DNA of 55,321 nt from Nautiliales bacterium (GTDB lineage: Bacteria; Campylobacterota; Campylobacteria; Campylobacterales; JAADDX01). Shown piece after piece: positions 41,849 to 50,877 of this stretch. The notes under the pieces were generated by a model, which worked only from the letters and a program-made list of their open reading frames with translations, had not been told where the DNA came from and searched no databases. Every line of letters starts with the position of its first letter. Within the stretch, counting starts at the first letter, position 1. The DNA is taken from the NCBI GenBank assembly GCA_030826765.1, contig JAUUDM010000004.1, positions 1 through 55,321 on the forward strand, written 5' to 3'. A program made the translations under genes and the position numbers.

Positions 41849-43875
41849 GAAATGCAATTATAATTTTTTTAGGATCTATTTTAATTGCCTTACTTGTAGC
41901 TTTTAATTATAAAACTAAAAATTATTTTAATGATAAAAATAGAATTGATAATAATTTACAACAATTAAAAAGTTATGAACTTGATATTAATTATAATGTA
42001 TTAAAAGTTAGTTTCTTTTTTTATACTAATTTAGATAATCTTAAAAAAGATGAATCTAAAATAGATTCTATTTTGGATTTATTAGAGAATGAATCCAATA
42101 TTAAAAATGATAAGCAGCTGTATAAAGAATTTACAGAATATAAAAAAGCTGTATTAAATAAAATAGATGAATCTTATAGGTTTGAGACAAATGCCATTCC
42201 TGTTAAAAACGCGAATATGTATATTATAAAACTTTTGAGTGGTTATGATTATGAAGTAATCAATAATACAAATTATAGTAATTATGTTAATAGAGTATTG
42301 TCAAATATACTTTTTTTTGAAAATACATTTGATAAAGCTTTTATCACTAATTTGAAAAAAAATGTATCTATGTTGAATAGTTTTGCATTAAATAATGAAG
42401 CTCAAAAATTTAATGATGTTTTTGTTAAAAATATAAAAATTATGAATAATTATTTCCCAAAATATAATTATTTTTTAAATAAAGTATTAAATAATCAAAG
42501 TTTAAATAAATTAGAAGAATTACATAAAATTTTTTTGGAAAAATCTAATCAAAAATTAATTATTATTACAATAGTTTCATATTTATTGATTGGATTTGTT
42601 ATATTTGTAGGGATTTTGATTTTATATCTTTTTTATAGAGTTGACAAGGAAAATGAATTGCTTGAAAAATTGTCTATAACAGATGATTTGACAGGACTTT
42701 ATAATAGAAGAAAATTTCAAGATGATAGTAAAAATATTAAAAATCCAATACTTTTAATTGTAAATATAGATAGATTTAAATATTATAATGAGTTGTATGG
42801 AGTTGAAATCGGTGATTTTATTTTAAAAGAAGTAGCACAAACTCTAAAAATTTTATTATATAAAATAGATGTTGATATTTATAGATTAGGTGCAGATGAT
42901 TTTGGAATATTATCTTCAAAAAATAATATAAATGCAGAAAAATTATCAGAAAATATTATAAAATATTTTAAAAATAATATTATTGAATTTAATAATTTAG
43001 AATTTAATATAAGTGTTAGTATAGGAATTAGTGAATTTGAACCTTTAATTGAAACAGCTGATATTGCATTAAAAGAAGTTAAACAAAATTCTCATAAACA
43101 ATATGAAGTTTATAATCTAAGTAATGTTTATTTAAAAAAAATAAAAAATAATATGAATAAACTTTCTATTTTGAAAAATACTATTGAGAATGAAAAAATT
43201 ATTCCCTATTTTCAACCAATATGGGATAATAGAACAGGTAAAGTTATTAAATATGAAGTGTTAGCAAGAGTTAGTAATGACTCAAAAGTAGAATCAATTT
43301 ATCCATATCTTGATATAGCAAAAGAGAATAAACTTTATAAATATATTACTGAAAGTATTTATAAAAAAGCATTTGAAAAATTTAAAGATACAAATATAGA
43401 ATTTTCATTAAATATAGGTATTGCAGATTTAAATGAGCCAGAAACAATGGATTTGATAAATAATTTATTTGATAAATATCCTAAAATTGTAAAAAATATA
43501 ACTTTTGAAATATTAGAAGATGATGCAATTAAAAATTATAATATTTTGAAAGAATTTATTACTTTTGTAAAATCAAAAGGGTGTCAAATTGCTTTAGATG
43601 ATTTTGGAAGTGGATATAGTAATTTTGCTCATATTTTGAATTTGGATATTGATTTTTTAAAAATTGATGGAAGTTTGATAAAATTTTTACCAGAAGATAA
43701 AAGAATGCAAGTAATTGTAGAAACTATTGTGAAATTTAGTCAAAAAATGAATATTAAAACAATTGCTGAATTTGTTGCAAGTAAAGAAATTTATGAAAAA
43801 GTAAAAGAATTAAACATTGATTATACGCAAGGTTTTTATTTAGGTGAGCCATCAGATAAGTTAGTAGGAGAATAG
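41845..43875 (+). CDS. Membrane GGDEF-EAL protein, degenerate GGDEF and probably active EAL phosphodiesterase
   Basis: 676 residues. TM helix at about 3-22, an extracytoplasmic helical sensor region (about 25-230) with no known name, second TM (about 238-262), GGDEF domain (about 275-420) and EAL domain (about 440-670). The GGDEF motif is GADDF (349-353), so cyclase activity is doubtful. The EAL side keeps EVL (471-473), the Asn in SLNIGIADL, TFEILED, DDFGSGYSNF, LKIDG, TIAEFV and YTQGFYLGEP, that is all metal and catalytic residues. A c-di-GMP phosphodiesterase with a GTP-sensing GGDEF domain is the best reading. It sits in one unit with the peroxidase and abuts dnaB. Confidence 0.87.
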   Translation: MRNAIIIFLGSILIALLVAFNYKTKNYFNDKNRIDNNLQQLKSYELDINYNVLKVSFFFYTNLDNLKKDESKIDSILDLLENESNIKNDKQLYKEFTEYKKAVLNKIDESYRFETNAIPVKNANMYIIKLLSGYDYEVINNTNYSNYVNRVLSNILFFENTFDKAFITNLKKNVSMLNSFALNNEAQKFNDVFVKNIKIMNNYFPKYNYFLNKVLNNQSLNKLEELHKIFLEKSNQKLIIITIVSYLLIGFVIFVGILILYLFYRVDKENELLEKLSITDDLTGLYNRRKFQDDSKNIKNPILLIVNIDRFKYYNELYGVEIGDFILKEVAQTLKILLYKIDVDIYRLGADDFGILSSKNNINAEKLSENIIKYFKNNIIEFNNLEFNISVSIGISEFEPLIETADIALKEVKQNSHKQYEVYNLSNVYLKKIKNNMNKLSILKNTIENEKIIPYFQPIWDNRTGKVIKYEVLARVSNDSKVESIYPYLDIAKENKLYKYITESIYKKAFEKFKDTNIEFSLNIGIADLNEPETMDLINNLFDKYPKIVKNITFEILEDDAIKNYNILKEFITFVKSKGCQIALDDFGSGYSNFAHILNLDIDFLKIDGSLIKFLPEDKRMQVIVETIVKFSQKMNIKTIAEFVASKEIYEKVKELNIDYTQGFYLGEPSDKLVGE

Positions 43876-45294
43876 ATGGAAGGATTATATAATTTAGATA
43901 TAGAAAGAGGTATTTTAGCAGCGATTATTTTTGATGGAGCAAATTTTGAAAGTGTAGCAGCTATTTTAAAACCAAAAGATTTTTATCTACCTTTTCATCA
44001 AGATATGTTTAGTGCAATGGAGGGTCTTTATAAAAAAGATTATCCTATTGATGAGGTAATGATAAGAGAAGAACTTACGAAAAAAAATAGATTTGATGAA
44101 GCTTTAATGCTTGAAGTTATTACTACTGCACCAATTGAAATAGTTGAAACTTATGCAAAAGAGATAAAAGATAAAGCTGTAAAAAGAGAACTTTTACATT
44201 TTTCAAATGTAGTAAAACAAGAAGTTCTAGAAAATAGCGATGAAAGAGCTATTGATGTTGTGGAAGATATTCAAAGTAAACTTTTTAAAATTGCTACTGA
44301 AAGTGAAGATGGTGATTTTAAAGATATGAATTTAATCAGTAATTTAACATTAGATTATATCAAAACACAAATTGGTAAAGAAGGACTTTTAACAGGTGTA
44401 GATACAGGTTTTATTGATTTAAATAGAATGACAAGCGGATTTGGAGAAGGTGATTTGGTAATTATTGCTGCTCGTCCTGCTATGGGTAAAACTTCATTTG
44501 TCTTAAATATTGGGGCTAATGTATTAAAAGATAATAAAGGTGTTGCTATATTTTCTCTTGAAATGCCAGCTGAACAGTTAATGCTTAGAATGCTTTCAAG
44601 CCATTCTTCAATACCTCTTCAAAACATAAGAACTGGGAATATGAATGATGAAGAGATGAGTAAAATCACAGAAGCTGTGGATTATTTTAGTACAAGAAAG
44701 CTTTTTGTGGATGATAATTCTATGCAAACAATTCATTCTGTTAGAAGTAAGATTAGAAAATTAAAAGCACAACATCCTGAAATAAGTATGGTAATTATAG
44801 ATTATTTACAATTAATGGTAGGCGATAGTAAAGAAAGACACGTAGCTGTTGCAGAAATAAGTAGAGGCTTAAAAATGCTTGCAAGAGAGCTTAAAATACC
44901 AATTTTAGCTCTTTCTCAGCTTAATAGAGGATTAGAAAGTCGTCCAGATAAAAGACCAATGATGAGTGATTTAAGAGAATCAGGGGCTATTGAACAAGAT
45001 GCTGATATTATTATGTTTGTTTATAGAGATGATGTTTATAAAATTAGAGAAGCAAAACAAAAAATCAAAGAAGCAGAGCAAAAAGGTGAAAAAGCTCAGG
45101 ATATAGTTATCCAAGAAAAAGATATAGAAGATGCTGAAATTATTATTGGAAAACAGAGAAATGGTCCAACAGGGGTTGTTCATCTACAATTTAATAAAAA
45201 ATTCACAAGATTTGAAGATAAGGCTTTAGCAGTTAATGAATATGAAGCAACTAATACAAGTATTGAAGTTCCGGTGGATATGGCAACTATTTAG
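43876..45294 (+). CDS. dnaB: Replicative DNA helicase
   Basis: 472 residues. N-terminal primase-interacting domain (about 1-110), linker, RecA-like ATPase with Walker A ARPAMGKTSF, Walker B IIDYLQLM, and RESGAIEQDADIIMFVYRDD (arginine finger/loop region). It unwinds DNA at the fork and works with the DnaG encoded at 26482-28080. ATG follows directly after the TAG of the GGDEF/EAL gene. The last 59 bp overlap the comEC start. Confidence 0.96.
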   Translation: MEGLYNLDIERGILAAIIFDGANFESVAAILKPKDFYLPFHQDMFSAMEGLYKKDYPIDEVMIREELTKKNRFDEALMLEVITTAPIEIVETYAKEIKDKAVKRELLHFSNVVKQEVLENSDERAIDVVEDIQSKLFKIATESEDGDFKDMNLISNLTLDYIKTQIGKEGLLTGVDTGFIDLNRMTSGFGEGDLVIIAARPAMGKTSFVLNIGANVLKDNKGVAIFSLEMPAEQLMLRMLSSHSSIPLQNIRTGNMNDEEMSKITEAVDYFSTRKLFVDDNSMQTIHSVRSKIRKLKAQHPEISMVIIDYLQLMVGDSKERHVAVAEISRGLKMLARELKIPILALSQLNRGLESRPDKRPMMSDLRESGAIEQDADIIMFVYRDDVYKIREAKQKIKEAEQKGEKAQDIVIQEKDIEDAEIIIGKQRNGPTGVVHLQFNKKFTRFEDKALAVNEYEATNTSIEVPVDMATI

Positions 45295-46399
45295 TGCTAT
45301 ATTCTTTATTTTCCTTTTAAATATATCTTATAAATATTATGAATATAAAAATTTTATTTCAAAAAGTCAGTTTATAACAGCAAAAATAGTAAATCAATAT
45401 AAAAAGAAAAATTATTGGGTTTTGAAACTTAAAAATCCTAAAATAGAATTTTATACGACTACAAGAGATGATTTAAAAGATATTTTAAACTCAAATGTAG
45501 AAGTAGGGGTAATTACTAAGAAAATATCTTTTTGGAATTATTTAACTAAATTTTATGCGCCAACTTTTCATTTAGGACTTTTAGAAAAAGCAGACTATAA
45601 AAGCTGGATAGAAAATCAGCATAAAGATAAATATATTACAAATATTTTTGAAGCTCTGTTTTTTGGTGATAGTTTGTATTATAAAACAAGACAAGAACTT
45701 TCAACACTTGGAATTAGTCATCTTTTGGCTTTAAGTGGTCTTCATTTAGCTATTATCAGTGGACTTTTATATTTGATTTTATCTCCAATTTATAATTTAA
45801 TTATGCCTCCTTATAGAAATAGAAATATTGATTTAGGAATATTAATTTTTATAATTTTATTTAGTTATTTATATTTTGTAAATTTTCCAGCAAGTTTAGT
45901 TAGAAGTTTTATAATGGAAATTATTGCTTTTTGTTTTGCTTTTTATTTAAGAGATATTTTTAGTTTTAAACTTCTGTTTTTAACGGCAATTATTGGAATT
46001 GTATTTTTTCCTTCATTTTTGACAAACATTGGTTTTTTTCTTAGTTTAAGTGGAGTATTTTTGATATTTCTATTTTTTAAATATTTTAAGCCAACTTTTA
46101 TAAATGGAGTTTTGATTTTGCCAATTTATTTGTATCTTGCTATGATTCCAATTTCACACTATTTTTTTGGTAATTTTAATGAATATCAATTATTCAGTCC
46201 TTTTGTTAGTATAATTTTTACTATTTTTTATCCATTGGAAATTTTTTTGCATTTGATAGGAGAGGGTGGGGTTTTGGATGAAGTTATAAAAAGTTATTTA
46301 AGTTTAGGAGATAAATTTATAACTTTTTATACTCCATCATTTTTGTTTTATGGGTATTTGATTTTGTTAGTTTATTTGGCGAGGAGGAAAATTAATTGA
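45236..46399 (+). CDS. ComEC/Rec2-family DNA-uptake channel (short form)
   Basis: 387 residues. Several hydrophobic segments and the competence-domain motif LGISHLLALSGLHLAIISGLLY, followed by FPASLVRSFIMEII. ComEC transports single-stranded DNA across the inner membrane during natural transformation. The C-terminal metallo-beta-lactamase nuclease domain of Gram-positive ComEC is missing and the N-terminal OB-like part is short, as is common in this phylum. The first ATG in frame (45236) is within dnaB, 59 bp before its stop, with only a distant AAGG (45220-45223); translation could instead start at 45242 or be coupled to dnaB termination. Confidence 0.85.
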   Translation: MNMKQLIQVLKFRWIWQLFSAIFFIFLLNISYKYYEYKNFISKSQFITAKIVNQYKKKNYWVLKLKNPKIEFYTTTRDDLKDILNSNVEVGVITKKISFWNYLTKFYAPTFHLGLLEKADYKSWIENQHKDKYITNIFEALFFGDSLYYKTRQELSTLGISHLLALSGLHLAIISGLLYLILSPIYNLIMPPYRNRNIDLGILIFIILFSYLYFVNFPASLVRSFIMEIIAFCFAFYLRDIFSFKLLFLTAIIGIVFFPSFLTNIGFFLSLSGVFLIFLFFKYFKPTFINGVLILPIYLYLAMIPISHYFFGNFNEYQLFSPFVSIIFTIFYPLEIFLHLIGEGGVLDEVIKSYLSLGDKFITFYTPSFLFYGYLILLVYLARRKIN

Positions 46400-46450
46400 T
46401 AATTGAAAATGGAGAATTGAGAATTATCAACTATCAATTATATATTATCA
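46396..46450. repeat. AT-rich inverted repeat between comEC and pgsA
   Basis: TTGATAATT (46396-46404) and AATTATCAA (46422-46430) are perfect inverted arms around 17 bases; further half copies (CTATCAATTA, ATTATCAAC) follow to 46450. The sequence covers the comEC stop and runs to the stop of the convergent pgsA gene, so a shared terminator role is possible. Its TTGATAATTG/AATTATCAA wording resembles simple interspersed repeats seen in other AT-rich genomes. Confidence 0.5.
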
Positions 46451-47050
46451 ACTTGCTTTCAAATACTCTTTTATATAATCAAGACCACTGTAAACAGTTA
46501 AAATAACGGCAAGCCATAATAAAAATTCACCACCATACCAATTCATCGTAAGAAAACCAATAGCTCCCATTTGAGAAACTGTTTTTACTTTTCCAGCCAT
46601 TGAAGCAGCTACTTTTTTACCTTCTGCTGCCATTTGTATTCTAAGTCCTGTGATGAAAAATTCACGAACTAAAATTATAAATATTGCCCACGGATTTGCT
46701 CTATGGATTACAACTAATCCTATAAAACCAGCTAATACAAGCATTTTGTCAGCCAAAGGATCAAGAATTTCTCCAAGTTTTGAAATTGCATTAAAATTTC
46801 TTGCAATATATCCATCAAAAAAATCTGTAATAGATGCTATTGTAAAAATAAGAGCTGCAAAAAAATCAAGCCAAGAAGTGTGTATATTTGGAAATAAATC
46901 TCTATTTACAAAAAACATAAACATCAAAATAGCCATTAAAATACGAGAAAAAGCCAAAATATTTGGAATATGTTTAAAAAATTTAATTAGTTTCTCTCGT
47001 TTTTGTAATTTTATATTATTTTTTGTAATAAACTCTTTTTTGTTTATCAT
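46448..47050 (-). CDS. pgsA: CDP-diacylglycerol-glycerol-3-phosphate 3-phosphatidyltransferase
   Basis: 200 residues with about five hydrophobic segments. The CDP-alcohol phosphatidyltransferase signature D-x2-D-G-x2-A-R-x8-G-x3-D-x3-D is visible in SITDFFDGYIARNFNAISKL and on to GEILDPLADKMLVLAG. It makes phosphatidylglycerol phosphate in the inner membrane. The N-terminal 20 residues are basic and cytoplasmic. ATGA overlap with the enoyl reductase gene upstream on the same strand, so two lipid genes are coupled. Confidence 0.93.
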   Translation of the reverse strand: MINKKEFITKNNIKLQKREKLIKFFKHIPNILAFSRILMAILMFMFFVNRDLFPNIHTSWLDFFAALIFTIASITDFFDGYIARNFNAISKLGEILDPLADKMLVLAGFIGLVVIHRANPWAIFIILVREFFITGLRIQMAAEGKKVAASMAGKVKTVSQMGAIGFLTMNWYGGEFLLWLAVILTVYSGLDYIKEYLKAS

Positions 47051-47814
47051 TTAAAAGTTGTACCACCATCAATTATAATAGTTTGACCAGTTAGCCAACT
47101 ACATTCATCAGTGCAAATAAAATAGCACATTCCAGCTAAATCTTTTGCTACACCCATTCTTCCAAGAGGACTTCTTTTTTCAACTTCTGCTTTTACTTCT
47201 TCATAATTTGGGAATTTTCTTAGAGCATCTGTGTCGATTGGTCCACCACTAACTGCATTTACTCTAATTCCTTTTTCTCCAAGTTCCGCAGCTGCATATT
47301 TTACCATTGTTTCTACTGCTGCTTTACTACTTCCATGCCCTGCATAATTAGTTGTGTAAACTAAATTTCCAGTAGATGATAAAGAAATTATACTTCCACC
47401 TCCAACTTTTTCCATTCTTTTAGCTGCTTCTTGAGCTCCAACTACGAATGCTAAAACAGTTGCTGTATAGATATTATTAAGTCCTTTTGGTTTAAGTCTC
47501 ATAAATGGAGCAAACCCACCAACAACCGGACGTCCAGAAATAATTGCATTAGAGATAAAGAAATCAACTCTATCAAAATCTTCATCAATTTGTTTGAATA
47601 AATCTTTATAATTATCTGGTTCTAAAATATTTAAATGATAAGGTTTTGCTTTTATATTATAATTTTTTTCTAAATCTTTAGCTATTTCTTTGGCTAATTC
47701 TTCATTTGAATTATAAGTAAAAGCAATATTTACTCCCTCTTTTGCAAATCTATAAGCTATTTCTTTTCCAATCCCTCTTGTAGCACCACTTATTACTAAT
47801 GTTTTACCTTTCAT
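47047..47814 (-). CDS. FabL-like enoyl-[acyl-carrier-protein] reductase (SDR family)
   Basis: 255 residues of the short-chain dehydrogenase/reductase fold. Cofactor motif SGATRGIG at about 9-16. The active site is Tyr157-x6-Lys164 (YAGHGSSK): the wide Y-x6-K spacing is diagnostic of enoyl-ACP reductases (FabI/FabL) and differs from ordinary SDRs (Y-x3-K). The stretch NAVSGGPIDTDALRKFPN (186 on) and the C-terminal GQTIIIDGG closely resemble Bacillus FabL as I remember it, whereas FabI has a different N-terminal glycine pattern. It would catalyse the last step of the fatty-acid elongation cycle. 4-bp overlap with pgsA, 9 bp after dapA. Confidence 0.8.
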   Translation of the reverse strand: MKGKTLVISGATRGIGKEIAYRFAKEGVNIAFTYNSNEELAKEIAKDLEKNYNIKAKPYHLNILEPDNYKDLFKQIDEDFDRVDFFISNAIISGRPVVGGFAPFMRLKPKGLNNIYTATVLAFVVGAQEAAKRMEKVGGGSIISLSSTGNLVYTTNYAGHGSSKAAVETMVKYAAAELGEKGIRVNAVSGGPIDTDALRKFPNYEEVKAEVEKRSPLGRMGVAKDLAGMCYFICTDECSWLTGQTIIIDGGTTFK

Positions 47815-47823
47815 TTTATTCCT

Positions 47824-48690
47824 TTATAGATATTTTTTTACTACTTCTTCAATTTTTTTCTTATTTTCTTCACTTGGTGGAGTTAATGGAAGTCTATATT
47901 CAAGCTCACAAAGTCCTGCAATATGCATTGCATATTTAATTGGAATAGGGTTACTTTCAATGAATAAAACTTTATTAATTTCAAATAATTCTTCATTTAT
48001 TTTTTTACTTGTTGAAAAATTCAATTCATTTGCAGAGTGAGTTAATTCAGCTATTTTTCTAGGAAGTAGATTTGAAGTTACAGAAATAACTCCTTTTCCT
48101 CCACATGCTAAAACGGCATAATTTATTGCATCATCTCCACTTAAAATATCTAATTTTTTATATTTTGCTTGATATTCGATAACTTTACTAACATCTCCAC
48201 TTGCTTCTTTTACAGTTGTAATATTTGGACATGCTTTGCTAAGAGCGATGGCAGTATCTGGTAAAATATGTGAATTTGTTCTTCCTGGAACATTATATAA
48301 AACAACTTCTATATCAATTGAATTTGCAATAGCTTTATAATGTTCAAAAATACCTTTTTGAGTTGGTTTGTTGTAATATGGACTAACAGAAAGAATAGCA
48401 TCTGCCCCACAACTCTCAGCAAATTTAGCTAAATCAATAGCTTCAGCAGTTGAGTTACTTCCAGCTCCTGCTAAAACTTTTGCACTACTGTTTTTACAAA
48501 CTTCTACTGCTATTTCAATACATTCTTTATGTTCATTATGAGATAAAGTAGCACTTTCTCCAGTTGTTCCAACTGGTACAACATAATCTATTCCGTTATC
48601 AATTTGTCTTTGAATTAGTTTTGCGAAAGTTTCACTATCTACTTTTCCATTTTTAAATGGGGTTATTAAGGCGGTCATTGCTCCAGTCAT
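47824..48690 (-). CDS. dapA: 4-hydroxy-tetrahydrodipicolinate synthase
   Basis: 288 residues, TIM-barrel aldolase. Schiff-base Lys161 in TTVKEASGD, Tyr132 in [10 protein letters not shown] and the [10 protein letters not shown] motif (Thr42-Thr43) are all in place. It condenses pyruvate with aspartate semialdehyde toward lysine and meso-DAP for the cell wall, in line with the DapC-like aminotransferase and murC elsewhere in this window. It has its own promoter (48719-48724) after the M16 gene and starts the dapA-enoyl reductase-pgsA unit; AGGAG is well spaced. Confidence 0.96.
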   Translation of the reverse strand: MTGAMTALITPFKNGKVDSETFAKLIQRQIDNGIDYVVPVGTTGESATLSHNEHKECIEIAVEVCKNSSAKVLAGAGSNSTAEAIDLAKFAESCGADAILSVSPYYNKPTQKGIFEHYKAIANSIDIEVVLYNVPGRTNSHILPDTAIALSKACPNITTVKEASGDVSKVIEYQAKYKKLDILSGDDAINYAVLACGGKGVISVTSNLLPRKIAELTHSANELNFSTSKKINEELFEINKVLFIESNPIPIKYAMHIAGLCELEYRLPLTPPSEENKKKIEEVVKKYL

Positions 48691-48718
48691 AAAATTATTC
48701 TCCTAAATCTTTTTTGTT

Positions 48719-48724
48719 ATTATA
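48719..48724 (-). promoter_or_regulatory. -10 element of dapA
   Basis: Minus-strand TTTGATATAAT followed by AACAAAAAAG and then an AGGAG. It lies ten bases beyond the M16 stop codon. It matches the recurring TTGATATAAT plus A-run form in this window. Confidence 0.6.
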
Positions 48725-48733
48725 TCAAATTAT

Positions 48734-49960
48734 TTACTTTAAAATTACAGTTATATTTTTATCAAAATATTTTTTCATATCCATTAAATCTTCTATTTTT
48801 AAAGAATTTATTTTTTCTTCATATTCAAGAAGTGGTTTTATGTTTTCTTTTGCAAAATAACTTCCAAAAAGCTGTGCAACACTGTCACTGCTTTCTAGAC
48901 TTGTTATAAAATCCATTTTTGTATTTAGTTTAAGTTTATTTAATTCTTTTTTAGTGATTTTATAATTTTGCATAATATTTTTTATTTTTTTCTCGACTTT
49001 TTCAGCTTTTACTCCAGGATTACAAACAGCTAAACAAAGAAATAATCCATTATCTTTGTTATCCATAGGATAAGCATATATTTGATTAACAAGTTGTTGT
49101 TTATAAATTAATTCTTTATTTAAAATAGAGCTATTTCCACTACTTAAAAGTTCACTTAAAGCAGATAATTTTATCATATCTTTATGCTCAAAATTTGGAA
49201 TTTGATAAGAGATAGCCACCATTTCTACTTCACTTTCTTTATGAATAATTACTTTTTTATCTCCATCAAGAATTGGCTCAATTTGATGAACTTTTGGAAT
49301 TTTAGTTTTATTTTTTATTTTTGAAAATTTTTCTTTTGCCAATTTGAAAACTTCATCTATCTCAACATCCCCAGCAACTACAATTACTGCATTTTTTGGT
49401 TGATAAAAAGTTTTGTGAAAATTTCTAATATCTTTAATGTCCCAGTTTAATATATCTTCTTTAAATCCAATCGGAGTCCAATGATATGGATGATAAAGAT
49501 ATGCATTATTAAAAAGTCTAAAATATAAATAACCTAATGGATTATTATCAGTTCTCCAAAGTCTCTCTTCATAAACGACTTTTCTTTCTCTTTGAAACTC
49601 TTCATCAGTTAGTTTTAGATTTTCCATAACTTCTGCAAATAGTTCTAGATTTTTTTCTAAATGTCTACTTGCAGATTTTATAAAATATTGTGTATAATCA
49701 AAACTTGTAAAAGCATTATCTATACCACCTATACTTTTTACAATTTTATCAAATTCACCTTCAGTTAAGTTTTTTGTAGATTTGAAATTCATATGTTCAA
49801 GCATATGTGCTATTCCACTTTTTCCCATAACTTCATTTCTACTACCAACTTTATAGATGATATTTGTACTAACTACATTACTTCCTTTATTCATAGGAAT
49901 TACTACAACTTCAAGTCCATTTTTTAATTTTTTTGTATAAAATTTTGGTAAATTACTCAT
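48734..49960 (-). CDS. M16-family zinc metalloprotease (active-site intact)
   Basis: 408 residues. The inverted zinc motif HxxEH is at His52-Met-Leu-Glu55-His56 (SGIAHMLEHMNF), and the third ligand Glu132 lies 76 residues on (VVYEERLWRT), the normal spacing. This is an M16B/PqqL-like processing peptidase half. M16B enzymes work as homodimers or as a pair of an active and an inactive subunit; the inactive partner is probably the 52628-53782 gene of the same unit. No signal peptide is evident. 4-bp overlap with cheV. Same neighbour (dapA, SDR) as in Campylobacter. Confidence 0.92.
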   Translation of the reverse strand: MSNLPKFYTKKLKNGLEVVVIPMNKGSNVVSTNIIYKVGSRNEVMGKSGIAHMLEHMNFKSTKNLTEGEFDKIVKSIGGIDNAFTSFDYTQYFIKSASRHLEKNLELFAEVMENLKLTDEEFQRERKVVYEERLWRTDNNPLGYLYFRLFNNAYLYHPYHWTPIGFKEDILNWDIKDIRNFHKTFYQPKNAVIVVAGDVEIDEVFKLAKEKFSKIKNKTKIPKVHQIEPILDGDKKVIIHKESEVEMVAISYQIPNFEHKDMIKLSALSELLSSGNSSILNKELIYKQQLVNQIYAYPMDNKDNGLFLCLAVCNPGVKAEKVEKKIKNIMQNYKITKKELNKLKLNTKMDFITSLESSDSVAQLFGSYFAKENIKPLLEYEEKINSLKIEDLMDMKKYFDKNITVILK

Positions 49961-50877
49961 ATATTTAAAGCCTTTCTTAAACTAATTTCTATTTCTTTAG
50001 GGTTTGATTTTGAGATAAATCCATTTGCATTTAAACTTTTAGCCATTTTTTCATTTGATTCTCCACTCATACTTGAATTTACAATGATTGGAATGTGTGA
50101 AAAAGAGTGATTATTTTTTACTTGTTTGATAACTTCAAATCCACTTGTAACAGGCATTTCAAGGTCTGTAATAATTGCTGCTACATCGTCAGGGCCATTT
50201 TTAGTTAAAAAATTTAATAATTCTTGTCCATTATGAAATAGTTTATATTTTACATTTAATTTTTCCATAATTTTACCCATTATATTTAGAACAGGTTTAG
50301 AATCATCAGCAATTAATACATATTTATCTAAATTTAATTTAGAAATATTTTCTAATTCATTTTCTTTTGCTTCTTCAATCCAAGGAAAAGCATCTACTGC
50401 CATTTTTTCAACATCCACTATTTGAACAATAGAATTATCATAATATTTTGTATGTCCTATTACTTTTTGATTAGGATTTGAATCATCTTCATTTCTTGTA
50501 ATATCACTCCATTTTTTAGTAAGTATTCTTTGAGCAGCATAAATTCTTACTCCAACTAAAATACCACTAAAATCACAAATAACAATAATTTTATCTTTAC
50601 TATCAACAGCATATTTATCTAAATTAGTATTCATTCCTGTGTAATGAAACCACTTTTTCATATCAATTATTGGTATATTAAAATTTCTTACGGTAATTAG
50701 TCCTTCTACGAAAGGAACACTACTCATTATGTCAATAAATTCTTCTTTATATTTAATAATTTCTTTAATTTTAAATATATTTATTGCATATAAATTACCA
50801 TCTTTTTCAAGCTGAAATGTAAAAAATTGAGCTTCATTTCTTAAATGTAAAGAGGTAACTTCATCAACTTTATTCAA
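49957..50877 (-). CDS. cheV: CheV-type chemotaxis coupling protein (CheW + receiver)
   Basis: 306 residues. CheW domain at about 15-165 (FFTFQLEKDGNLYAINIFKIKEII, then FVEGLITVRNFNIPIIDMKKW) and a receiver domain at about 180-300 (LIADDSKPVLN, phospho-acceptor Asp in AAIITDLEMPVTSGF, the Ser-Ser of VNSSM and a conserved Lys in GFISKSNP). CheV couples chemoreceptors to CheA and can be tuned by phosphorylation. It is isolated from other chemotaxis genes here, between recG and the M16 gene, with 4-bp overlaps on both sides. Confidence 0.93.
   Translation of the reverse strand: MNKVDEVTSLHLRNEAQFFTFQLEKDGNLYAINIFKIKEIIKYKEEFIDIMSSVPFVEGLITVRNFNIPIIDMKKWFHYTGMNTNLDKYAVDSKDKIIVICDFSGILVGVRIYAAQRILTKKWSDITRNEDDSNPNQKVIGHTKYYDNSIVQIVDVEKMAVDAFPWIEEAKENELENISKLNLDKYVLIADDSKPVLNIMGKIMEKLNVKYKLFHNGQELLNFLTKNGPDDVAAIITDLEMPVTSGFEVIKQVKNNHSFSHIPIIVNSSMSGESNEKMAKSLNANGFISKSNPKEIEISLRKALNI

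Noticed and set aside
41845..43875. Diguanylate cyclase call for the GGDEF/EAL protein
   Set aside because: The active-site motif is GADDF, while the EAL residues are complete; phosphodiesterase is the better call.
46650..47054. 134-residue plus-strand frame inside pgsA
   Set aside because: Antisense of the CDP-alcohol phosphatidyltransferase motif; the minus-strand gene is clear.
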